Shown piece after piece: positions 46,655 through 55,553 of a stretch of 64,000 nucleotides of DNA. The DNA is from Rhodanobacter sp. DHB23 (GTDB lineage: Bacteria > Pseudomonadota > Gammaproteobacteria > Xanthomonadales > Rhodanobacteraceae), in NCBI RefSeq assembly GCF_014842975.1, contig NZ_JACYXK010000028.1:434001-498000 (forward strand). The letters run 5' to 3'. The position numbers were made by a program, and so were the translations under genes. Within the stretch, counting starts at the first letter, position 1, and the number at the start of each line of letters is the position of its first letter. The notes under the pieces were generated by a model that was given only the letters and a program-made list of their open reading frames with translations, was not told the DNA's origin and ran no database searches.

Positions 46655-47664
46655 GCAGCGAACATCGCGCGCATCGTGGCTTCGGTCGGGCGCTCGATCA
46701 CGCCGCGCTCGGTGACGATGGCATCGATCAGGCCGGCCGGCGTGACGTCGAACACCGGGTTCCAGGCCTCGGCGCCGTCCACCACCACGCGCTTGCCGCC
46801 GATGGCGAGCAGTTCCGCCGGATCGCGCAATTCGATCTCGATGTGCTCGCCCGAGGCGGTGGCCATGTCCACCGTGGACGACGGCGCGGCCACCATGAAC
46901 TTCACGCCGTGGTGCTTCGCCACGATGGCGAGCTGGTAGGTGCCGATCTTGTTCGCGGTGTCGCCGTTCGCGGCGATGCGGTCGGCGCCCACGATCACCC
47001 ACTGCACCGCGCCCGACTTCATCAGGTGCGCGGCGGCCGAATCGGCGATCAGTTTCGCGGGAATGCCGTCGCGCACCAGCTCGTACATGGTCAGGCGCGC
47101 GCCCTGCTGCCACGGCCGCGTCTCGCCGGCGAACACGTTCGCGATGCGCCCCTGCGCCACACCCGCGCGGATCACGCCCAGGGCGGTGCCGAAACCCGCC
47201 GTGGCCAGCGAGCCGGTGTTGCAATGGGTGAGCACGCCCGAACCTGGCGCGATCAATGCGGCGCCGAGGCTGCCCATGTGGCGGTTGGCGGCCAGGTCCT
47301 CGTCCTGGATCGCCTGCGCTTCGCGTTCGAGAACCTGCGTATCCGCCCCGGCGGCGATGCACGCCTTCATGCGGTCCAGCGCCCACATCAGGTTCACCGC
47401 GGTCGGCCGCGCCGCGCGCAGTTGCGCCAGCGCGGCGTCGAGCGGCGCGCCCTGCTGCGCGGCCAGCACCACGCCCCAGGCCGCGGCGATGCCGATGGCG
47501 GGCGCACCGCGCACGGCGAGGTCCCTGATCGCCTGCGTCACCGCGGCGGGATCGCGGCAATCGATCCAGCGCTCCTCCTGCGGAAGCAGGCGCTGGTCGA
47601 GCAAACGGAGGTGGTCGCCGCGCCATTGCACGGCGCGGACGCGGTCGTAGCGGTCGTAATCCAT
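46651..47664 (-). CDS. mtnA: methylthioribose-1-phosphate isomerase
   Basis: This 337-residue enzyme isomerises 5-methylthioribose 1-phosphate to methylthioribulose 1-phosphate in methionine salvage. [18 protein letters not shown] (about 48-65) is the eIF2B-like family motif, [21 protein letters not shown] holds the catalytic Cys near 158, and [24 protein letters not shown] carries the catalytic Asp near 238. Length is right for the family. It is the first of mtnA-gtrA. No other mtn genes are in the window. Confidence 0.93.
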   Translation of the reverse strand: MDYDRYDRVRAVQWRGDHLRLLDQRLLPQEERWIDCRDPAAVTQAIRDLAVRGAPAIGIAAAWGVVLAAQQGAPLDAALAQLRAARPTAVNLMWALDRMKACIAAGADTQVLEREAQAIQDEDLAANRHMGSLGAALIAPGSGVLTHCNTGSLATAGFGTALGVIRAGVAQGRIANVFAGETRPWQQGARLTMYELVRDGIPAKLIADSAAAHLMKSGAVQWVIVGADRIAANGDTANKIGTYQLAIVAKHHGVKFMVAAPSSTVDMATASGEHIEIELRDPAELLAIGGKRVVVDGAEAWNPVFDVTPAGLIDAIVTERGVIERPTEATMRAMFAA

Positions 47665-47725
47665 GGGGAGCTTCGTGAGTTGAAACGTGAAAGTCAGGGT
47701 AAGGTCTGATTAACCGGTTTCGCGC

Positions 47726-47810
47726 TCGTCATTCCGGCGCAAGCCGGAATCCAGTGCCTTTGCTTTCTAAGGAATTGAAGGCACTGGATCCCAGCTTTCG
47801 CTGGGATGAC
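47726..47810. repeat. dispersed REP-like palindromic repeat, copy A3
   Basis: CGTCATTCCGGCGCAAGCCG with GAATCCAGTGCC (left) and GGCACTGGATCCCAGC with TTTCGCTGGGATGAC (right) are inverted. It fills most of the mtnA-PspC gap and is closest to copy A2. Confidence 0.85.
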
Positions 47811-47829
47811 AAACAAAACCAGAGAATCC

Positions 47830-48015
47830 TCAGGGCGATTCCGGCATCACCAGCCACAGGATCAGGTAGATCAGGATGCCCGATCCGCCCAGCAGGGTGA
47901 GGACGATCCACGCCACCCGCACCAGGGTCGGATCCCAGCCGAGGTATTCGGCGATGCCGCCGCACACGCCGGCCAGCGTGCGGTTCTGGCGGGAACGGTA
48001 GAGACGCTTTTCCAT
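47830..48015 (-). CDS. PspC-domain membrane protein
   Basis: This 61-residue protein is a single PspC domain: LYRSRQNRTLAGVCGGIAEYLGWDPTLVRVAWIVLTLL, then a membrane segment GILIYLILWLVM. PspC proteins act in membrane-stress sensing or as small membrane regulators; this minimal form lacks the C-terminal sensing part. AGGAG lies 7 bp before the ATG. It is 16 bp downstream of phaC on the same strand and so probably part of the phaE-phaC transcript, which is unusual and may reflect stress at granule or membrane surfaces (inference). Confidence 0.85.
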   Translation of the reverse strand: MEKRLYRSRQNRTLAGVCGGIAEYLGWDPTLVRVAWIVLTLLGGSGILIYLILWLVMPESP

Positions 48016-48031
48016 GGAGGCTCCTGTCGGG

Positions 48032-49099
48032 TCAGTCGCGCGCGCGCAGCCACTGGTGGATCGCCGGCGGCACCTCGCGCTGCGCGCGACCGGAGACGTA
48101 GATGCCGATGTGGCCGCCCTTGAACGCGAGTTCGGTGTAGTCGGTGGTGCCCACGCGGTGCCTCAGGGCACGCGAGGCATCGGGCGGCACCAGGTGGTCC
48201 TGCTCGGCGTAGATGTTCAGCACCGGCTGGCTGATCATGCCCAGGTCCACCTCGCGGTCGCCGATGACCAGCCCACCCTTCACCAGCTTGTTGCCCTGGT
48301 AGAAATCCTTGATGAACTGGCGGAAGGCTTCGCCGGCCTGGTCGGGCGAGTCGAAGATCCAGCGCTCCATGCGCAGGAAGTTCTCCAGCTCCGCGGGCTT
48401 GTCGAGGATGTCCACCAGGCCCACGTATTTCTGCTGGTTCAGGCGCACCGGCTTCAGCGTGAGGTAGACCCAGTTCATCAGCGTCGCCGGCACGTTGCCC
48501 AGTGTGTCGACGAACAGGTCGGCGTCCATCGCGCGGCACCAGTGCGAAAGCATGTTGTCCGGCGTCTGGAAGTCCACCGGCGTCACCATGGTGACCAGGT
48601 TCTTCACCTTGTCCGGATGCATCGCGCTGTAGCACAGCGAGAATGCGCCGCCCTGGCAGATGCCGAGCAGGTTGACCGCGTCCAGGCCGTGGCGTTCGCG
48701 CAGCGCGTCCACGCAGCGGTCGAGGTAGCCGTTGAGGTAGTCGTCCAGCGTCAGCCAGCGGTCGGCGCCGTCGGGATAGCCCCAGTCGATGAGATAGACG
48801 TCCTCGCCCTGCGCGAGCAGGTTGCGCACCAGCGAGCGGTCGGCCTGCAGGTCGGTCATCCACACCGTGTTGACCAGCGCATAGACGATCAGCGTGGGCG
48901 TGCGCGTGGTGGGCGCGCGGTCGCCCTTCATGTGCCACAGCTTGAGCTTGTCCTCGGCATGCACCAGTTCGCGCGGCGTGTTGGCGTAGACGGGTTCGCT
49001 CATGCCGCGCAGATGGCCCATGCCGGCGCCAAGCCGGCGCTGGAACTCGCCGATTTCCTGCATCAGCCGCGTGGGATCGAGATGGAGTGGCATGTCCAT
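48032..49099 (-). CDS. phaC: class III PHA synthase catalytic subunit
   Basis: This 355-residue subunit polymerises 3-hydroxyacyl-CoA to polyhydroxyalkanoate. The lipase-like box GICQGG places the catalytic Cys at residue 148, as in the Allochromatium enzyme (Cys149); Asp in AEQDHLVPP and His in FKGGHIGIYVSG complete the triad. The length of about 355 is typical of class III, as opposed to about 590 for class I. ATG at 49099 is supported by GGGAGC 6 bp upstream; ATG at 49093 is an alternative. It follows phaE by 13 bp. Confidence 0.94.
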   Translation of the reverse strand: MDMPLHLDPTRLMQEIGEFQRRLGAGMGHLRGMSEPVYANTPRELVHAEDKLKLWHMKGDRAPTTRTPTLIVYALVNTVWMTDLQADRSLVRNLLAQGEDVYLIDWGYPDGADRWLTLDDYLNGYLDRCVDALRERHGLDAVNLLGICQGGAFSLCYSAMHPDKVKNLVTMVTPVDFQTPDNMLSHWCRAMDADLFVDTLGNVPATLMNWVYLTLKPVRLNQQKYVGLVDILDKPAELENFLRMERWIFDSPDQAGEAFRQFIKDFYQGNKLVKGGLVIGDREVDLGMISQPVLNIYAEQDHLVPPDASRALRHRVGTTDYTELAFKGGHIGIYVSGRAQREVPPAIHQWLRARD

Positions 49100-49112
49100 G
49101 GTGTGCTCCCTG

Positions 49113-50102
49113 TCAGCGCTTGCGTGGGCGGGTGGCGGAAGCGGCGGGCTTGGCCTTGGCGGCGGCTACGCGCTTGGCGGCGGGCCTGGAAGCCGGCGCC
49201 GGTGCCGGCCTGGCGCCAAGCGCGGCAAGCTCGCGTTTCAGCGACGCCACTTCGCGGCGCAGCGCGAGGATCTCGTCCGCGACATCGCCGCTTCCCTGCT
49301 TGCGCAACTCGCGGCGCAACTGCTGCAGGCGCTCGCCCAGCGACGAAACCTCCTCGCGGGTCGGCAGGCCCAGCTCCCGGCACCATTGGCCGGTCTGTTT
49401 CTGCTGCAGCTGGCGCACGCGCATCTGGCTGTTCACCATCTCGCCGTAGGCCGCGCGGAATTCGTCGGACAGCGCGATCTCGGCGTAGGCATCCTCGGCG
49501 GCATCCACCCACAGGTCGTACAGTGCCTTCAGCGATTCGATCGGCGGGCTGGCGGCATCGCGCTGCGCGAGCTTCGCCTGCAGGCGCTCCAGGCCCTGCG
49601 TGTTCGCACGCTGGATCAGTTCCTGGTAGCGCGCGTTCGCCTCCAGCGCCGACTGGATCGCGGCCACCAGTTCCTGCTGCTGCATCAGTTGTTCGCGATG
49701 CAGGCCGAAGCCCGGCACCGGTCCGCCGCCCGCCGTCGCCGGCATGGCGAAGCCGTTGGCCTGCACCGATTGCAGCCAGGCCTGCCATTGCTGCACGAAG
49801 CCTTGCGCCGCGGCATTGTCGATGCCGTTGAAGGCCTGGGTGAACGGCTGGTTGCCGGAACCTGCCCAGGAGCGCAGCAAGGTCTGCCAATCCGCACCGG
49901 GCTGGCTGGAACCTGCCGCCGCCACGCCCTGCATCCAGTCGAAACAGCCCTTGAGGCCGGCCAGCGTGCGCTCGAATGCCTCGTTGCCCGGCGGCGGTGG
50001 CGCCACGGCGCGCGGGGGCTGCAACTGGCGCAGCCACGCATCCCAGGATTGCTGGGCCAGCACCTGCCAGTCCTTGATGAAATCGCCTGCCTGTCCGTTC
50101 AT
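49113..50102 (-). CDS. phaE: class III PHA synthase subunit PhaE
   Basis: This 329-residue partner of PhaC is required for class III synthase activity. The family's helical middle is present (QELIQRANTQGLERLQAKL, about 150-170, and NSQMRVRQLQQKQTGQWCRELGLPTREEVSSL, about 225-255), with a coiled-coil region to about 285. The C-terminus is Ala/Lys/Arg-rich (PAAKRVAAAKAKPAAS), longer than in Allochromatium and likely flexible; a DNA- or granule-binding role is possible but not shown. It immediately precedes phaC. Confidence 0.88.
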   Translation of the reverse strand: MNGQAGDFIKDWQVLAQQSWDAWLRQLQPPRAVAPPPPGNEAFERTLAGLKGCFDWMQGVAAAGSSQPGADWQTLLRSWAGSGNQPFTQAFNGIDNAAAQGFVQQWQAWLQSVQANGFAMPATAGGGPVPGFGLHREQLMQQQELVAAIQSALEANARYQELIQRANTQGLERLQAKLAQRDAASPPIESLKALYDLWVDAAEDAYAEIALSDEFRAAYGEMVNSQMRVRQLQQKQTGQWCRELGLPTREEVSSLGERLQQLRRELRKQGSGDVADEILALRREVASLKRELAALGARPAPAPASRPAAKRVAAAKAKPAASATRPRKR

Positions 50103-50164
50103 CGCACGCCCTCGTCAGCCGGTTTTCTTATCGTAGCGCCTTGGGCGATCCCGCACGCGCCCGC

Positions 50165-51169
50165 TCACTCGCCAGGCACCGGTTTCTTCGCATCCCGCTG
50201 CCGGTCGAGGGATGCCCGCGACGCGGGCGCGACATCGCTGCCGCCGCCGAGCCTTGCCTCCACGAAATACAACGGGCGGCGCTTGGCCTCCATGTACGTG
50301 CGGCCGATGTATTCGCCGATGACACCAAGAGCAAGCAATTGAACGCCGCCCAGGAAGAGGATCACCACCATCAAGGTCGGGTAGCCATGGACGGGGTCGC
50401 CCCAGATCGACGCCTTGACGAAAATCCACAAGCCGTACGCGAAGGCCACCAGGGCACTGCATGCGCCCACCCAGCTGGCCATGCGCAGTGGCGCGGTCGA
50501 AAAGGAAGTGATTCCTTCGACAGCCAGGTTGGTCAATCGCCAGTAGTTCCACTTGGTCTCGCCCGCCTTGCGGGGATCGCGGTCATACAGCAGGGCGACC
50601 TGCCGATAGCCGATCCAGGCGAAGATCCCCTTCATGAATCGTTGTCTTTCCCGAAGCTCCCGCACCGCCTCGACGGCGCGCCGGGACATGAGCCTGAAGT
50701 CCCCCGTATCCCGCGGCACGGGCACGTTGGCGAGGCGGTTCATCACCCGGTAGAACGCCGCCGAGGTAGCCCGTTTGGCGACCGTCTCGCCGGCCCGGGA
50801 AGACCGGCTGCCGTAGACGACGTCGTAGCCTTCCTCGGCCTTGGCGAGCATGTCCGGGATGAGTTCCGGCGGATCCTGCAGGTCCGCATCGATGACGATG
50901 ACGGCATCCGCGTCGACGTGATCAAGGCCTGCCGTAAGGGCGGCCTCCTTGCCGAAGTTGCGCGAAAGCCGCAACGCGGTCACCCGCCGATCCTTTTCCG
51001 CCAGCGACGCCAGGTGTTGCCAGGTGGCATCGGTACTGCCGTCGTCCACATAGACCACGGTCGCATCGGCGGCCACGCCGACAAGAACCGCCGCGAGCCG
51101 TGCATGGAAGACATCGATGACTTCCGCCTCATTGTGCGCGGGAACGACTATGGCAAGAGTTTTGGACAT
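50165..51169 (-). CDS. GT2 glycosyltransferase, DPM1/GtrB-like
   Basis: This 334-residue protein transfers a sugar from a nucleotide donor to a polyprenyl phosphate carrier. The GT-A fold is at about 1-230: IVVPAHNEAEVIDVF, YVDDGSTDATW, RLSRNFGKEAALTAGLDHVDADAVIVIDADLQDPP with the DxD-type metal site. GETKWNYWRLTNLAVEGITSFS is the GtrB/Dpm-like anchor region, followed by two membrane segments (about 237-260 and 270-295). ATG at 51169 is the family start. It could pair with the GtrA protein at 46244. Confidence 0.9.
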   Translation of the reverse strand: MSKTLAIVVPAHNEAEVIDVFHARLAAVLVGVAADATVVYVDDGSTDATWQHLASLAEKDRRVTALRLSRNFGKEAALTAGLDHVDADAVIVIDADLQDPPELIPDMLAKAEEGYDVVYGSRSSRAGETVAKRATSAAFYRVMNRLANVPVPRDTGDFRLMSRRAVEAVRELRERQRFMKGIFAWIGYRQVALLYDRDPRKAGETKWNYWRLTNLAVEGITSFSTAPLRMASWVGACSALVAFAYGLWIFVKASIWGDPVHGYPTLMVVILFLGGVQLLALGVIGEYIGRTYMEAKRRPLYFVEARLGGGSDVAPASRASLDRQRDAKKPVPGE

Positions 51170-51310
51170 GGCCAGGCACCTTCCGATCCGTTGAAACACG
51201 CAACCAGCAACACCATCGAGTCCCGCATCGGGCCACTCCATTTCCGCAGGGCGGGCTTGGACTCTAGCAAAGCGTCATCCGCCCATCCCCTTTCGCCGTC
51301 AATGGATACG

Positions 51311-51343
51311 CAAACGCCCCGCACTTTCGGTGCGGGGCGTTTG
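51311..51343 (-). terminator. pnp terminator
   Basis: A perfect 13-bp stem (51311-51323 with 51331-51343) has a 7-nt loop, 33 bp after the pnp stop. On the minus strand the right side ends in TTTG, a modest U-tract. Confidence 0.75.
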
Positions 51344-51375
51344 CGGGAACACACGGTGCGAGGTGCGGCGGGCGA

Positions 51376-53472
<2,097 letters not shown>

Positions 53473-53496
53473 GATGATTTCCTGCCTTTTTGAAGA

Positions 53497-53610
53497 GCAC
53501 GACCATGGATGGCCGCCTCTTGATCTTTGCGTTCACGGGCGAACGCAGAACCTTTGGAAAGTGCGGCCATGGATGGCCGCCCTTTTGACTTTCGCGTTCA
53601 GGACGAACGC
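53497..53610. repeat. paired repeat family B, copies B3 and B4
   Basis: Copies at 53497-53546 and 53563-53610 each have a CCATGGATGGCCGC inverted core (perfect GCGGCCAT-GG-ATGGCCGC in B4), a TTGA-containing spacer and GCGTTC-N5/6-GAACGC. They fill the rpsO-pnp gap. The unit spacing (66 bp) is close to that of B1/B2 (63 bp). Confidence 0.75.
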
Positions 53611-53615
53611 AAAAG

Positions 53616-53885
53616 TTACCTCCGGAGACCCAGGCGCTCGATCAGGCTCTGGTAACGGGCCAGGTCGCGGTCCTTCAGGTAGGCGAGCAGGCTCTTGCGG
53701 CGGTTCACCAGCTTCAGCAGGCCGCGGCGGGAGTGGTGATCCTGCTTGTGCGACTTGAAGTGCTCGGTGAGGTGCTCGATGCGGGCGGACAGCAGCGCCA
53801 CCTGCACTTCGGTGGAGCCGGTGTCGTTCGGCACGCGGCCGAAGTCAGCGATGATCTTGCCGGTCTGTTCTGCGTTGAGCGACAT
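53616..53885 (-). CDS. rpsO: 30S ribosomal protein S15
   Basis: This 89-residue protein binds 16S rRNA and organises the central domain of the small subunit. [17 protein letters not shown] opens it and the four-helix pattern [51 protein letters not shown] is diagnostic. Length is exactly that of E. coli S15 (89 with Met). The start at 53885 is the family start; the in-frame region upstream is the leader with its hairpin. It has its own candidate promoter. Confidence 0.98.
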   Translation of the reverse strand: MSLNAEQTGKIIADFGRVPNDTGSTEVQVALLSARIEHLTEHFKSHKQDHHSRRGLLKLVNRRKSLLAYLKDRDLARYQSLIERLGLRR

Positions 53886-53915
53886 GGTGATACCTGTTTC
53901 CTTGAAAAGACGATG

Positions 53916-53966
53916 CGAAGCTTGCGTTTGCGTCATCGGGCGGCAATGACGCAAACGCAAGCTTCG
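53916..53966 (-). promoter_or_regulatory. perfect 21-bp hairpin in the rpsO leader
   Basis: The arms 53916-53936 and 53946-53966 are perfect inverse complements, with a 9-nt loop CGGGCGGCA. It lies about 31 nt upstream of the rpsO ATG and downstream of the candidate rpsO promoter, so it should be in the leader RNA. On the minus strand TCTTTTC follows, so it could also act as a terminator for read-through from truB. Confidence 0.75.
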
Positions 53967-53998
53967 ACTATGGATGAAAGTGTCGGATTAACTTGTTT

Positions 53999-54028
53999 AT
54001 TCTAACGGCTGCGCGGGCTTGGCAACAA
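53999..54028 (-). promoter_or_regulatory. sigma70-like promoter for rpsO
   Basis: On the minus strand TTGTTG (54028-54023) and TAGAAT (54004-53999) are separated by 18 bp. The leader would be about 107 nt and contain the 21-bp hairpin. Confidence 0.6.
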
Positions 54029-54064
54029 GGGATGCCTTGATCAAATCCACCGGAACGGGCGAAT

Positions 54065-54994
54065 TCACGGCGGCGGCAGGTTGAAACCGCGCAGGATGCG
54101 GCTGCGCCCGTCCGCATCCAGTTCCAGCAGGGCCAGCAGGGCGCCATCGCTGGCAAACGCGGCATGCGGCCCGCTGACCCCGGCCACCACGATGGGCTGG
54201 CCGCGGGCGATCGCCTGGCTCTGCGCCTCGTCCAGTTGCAGCTTCGGCCAGTCCTCCAGCCCCGCCACCACCGGCAGCAACCAGGCCAGCAGGGCATCGT
54301 CGCCCTGCCCCGCAGCCTGTTCCAGCTCGGCCAGGGTGACCATGCGCGGCGCATGGAACGGTTCCACCCACAGCCGGCGCAAGGCGGTGAGGTGGGCGCC
54401 GCAACCCAGCGCTTCGCCCAGGTCCACGGCCAGCGAACGCACGTAGGTGCCGGAACCGCATTCCACCTCGAACACCAGGGTGTCCGCCGTGCGTGACCGC
54501 AGTTCCAGGCTATGGACCTCGACCTCGCGCGGTGGCGCTTCCACGGCCTCGCCTCGGCGGGCCTTGAGATACAACCGCTCGCCGCCCTGCTTCAGTGCGG
54601 AGTATGCCGGCGGTACCTGCACGATGCGGCCACGCAATGGCGCCAGCGCCGCCTCGATCGCGGCATCGTCCAGCACGGGCACCGGCCGTTCGCACAACAC
54701 TTCGCCTTCGCGGTCGGCCGTGGTCGTGGTGATGCCCAGCCGGCACTCGGCCCGGTAGGCCTTGCGTGCGCCGAGCAGGTTGCCGGCAAGCTTGGTGGCC
54801 TCGCCGAAGCACAGCGGCAGCAGGCCGGTGGCCATCGGGTCGAGCGCGCCGGTGTGGCCGCCCTTGGCGGCGCGAAACAGGCGGCGCGTCGCCTGCAGGG
54901 CCTCGTTGGAACTCAGGCCCTGGGGCTTGTCGAGCAGCACGATGCCGTGCAGGTCGCGCCAGGCGATGCGGGGGAGCTTGCGTTCGCGGGGCAT
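54065..54994 (-). CDS. truB: tRNA pseudouridine(55) synthase
   Basis: This 309-residue enzyme makes pseudouridine 55 in the T loop of tRNAs. The catalytic Asp is in KGGHTGALDPMATGLLPL near residue 52; GIVLLDKPQGLSSNEALQ, KAYRAECRLGITTTTADREGE and ECGSGTYVRSLAVDLGEALGCGAHL are family blocks. The C-terminal PUA-like region is about 240-309. The start MPRERKLPRIAWRDLHG is 10 bp after rbfA. Fourth gene of the nusA operon. Confidence 0.96.
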   Translation of the reverse strand: MPRERKLPRIAWRDLHGIVLLDKPQGLSSNEALQATRRLFRAAKGGHTGALDPMATGLLPLCFGEATKLAGNLLGARKAYRAECRLGITTTTADREGEVLCERPVPVLDDAAIEAALAPLRGRIVQVPPAYSALKQGGERLYLKARRGEAVEAPPREVEVHSLELRSRTADTLVFEVECGSGTYVRSLAVDLGEALGCGAHLTALRRLWVEPFHAPRMVTLAELEQAAGQGDDALLAWLLPVVAGLEDWPKLQLDEAQSQAIARGQPIVVAGVSGPHAAFASDGALLALLELDADGRSRILRGFNLPPP

Positions 54995-55004
54995 GGAACT
55001 CGGA

Positions 55005-55376
55005 TTACGGTTCGTCGTCCGATGGCGTGGCATCGCCTGCATCGCGCAGCAACGCGTCGATGCGTTCGCCCTTGTCCACCGAGTCGTCGTACTTGAAGCG
55101 CAGTTCCGGCACCCGGCGCAGCCGCATGCTGCGCGACAGCGAGCGGCGGAACTCACCCGCCAGCGTGTTCAAGGCCTTCACCGCTGCCGCCGACTGCTCG
55201 GGCAGCAGCGCAGTCACCCACACCGCCGCGAAATCCAGATCGCGGCTCACTTCCACATCCGACACGCTGCACGACGGCAGGCCGTGGTCGCGCACCGCGG
55301 CATGCACCAGCATGCCGAGTTCACGGCGCAGTTCGGCGCCTACGCGGTCGGTACGTTTGAAGTCGCGGGAGGGCAT
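55005..55376 (-). CDS. rbfA: ribosome-binding factor A
   Basis: This 123-residue KH-type protein helps mature 30S subunits and cold-shock translation. MPSRDFKRTDRVGAELRRELGML, VSDVEVSRDLDFAAVWVTAL and the C-terminal LRRVPELRFKYDDSVDKGERIDALL are the family pattern; length fits E. coli RbfA (133). It lies between infB and truB. A heptanucleotide tandem repeat sits just upstream. Confidence 0.95.
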   Translation of the reverse strand: MPSRDFKRTDRVGAELRRELGMLVHAAVRDHGLPSCSVSDVEVSRDLDFAAVWVTALLPEQSAAAVKALNTLAGEFRRSLSRSMRLRRVPELRFKYDDSVDKGERIDALLRDAGDATPSDDEP

Positions 55377-55388
55377 GGATGGAAAGCC

Positions 55389-55515
55389 GGGAATGGGGAA
55401 TGGGGAATGGGGAATGGGGAATGGGGAATGGGGAATGGGAAAAGCCAGCGTAGCCGCGAGCCGCAGGGAACGGGGAACCGCTCTTTCGATTCCCTATTCC
55501 CCATTCCCTATTCCC
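55389..55515. repeat. GGGAATG tandem array with inverted flank between infB and rbfA
   Basis: Seven perfect copies of GGGAATG (55389-55437) plus a partial copy are followed, after about 50 bp, by the inverse pattern TTCCCTATTCCCCATTCCC at about 55490-55515. The transcript could form a G-rich to C-rich stem. Such short tandem units slip easily, so copy number may vary among strains. Confidence 0.9.
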
Positions 55516-55520
55516 GCGAA

Positions 55521-55553
55521 GTACCTTGTGATGCCTCCGGCATCACAAGGTAC
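55521..55553 (-). repeat. 15-bp inverted repeat covering the infB stop codon
   Basis: Arms 55521-55535 and 55539-55553 are perfect complements with a 3-nt loop. The right arm includes the last codons and the TGA (55545-55543) of infB. There is no U-tract, so it may be an mRNA end or processing structure rather than a terminator. Confidence 0.7.

Noticed and set aside
55389-55440. CRISPR-like or minisatellite protein repeat
   Set aside because: The repeat is a 7-bp direct tandem without spacers, so it is not CRISPR, and no reading frame with a start uses it.
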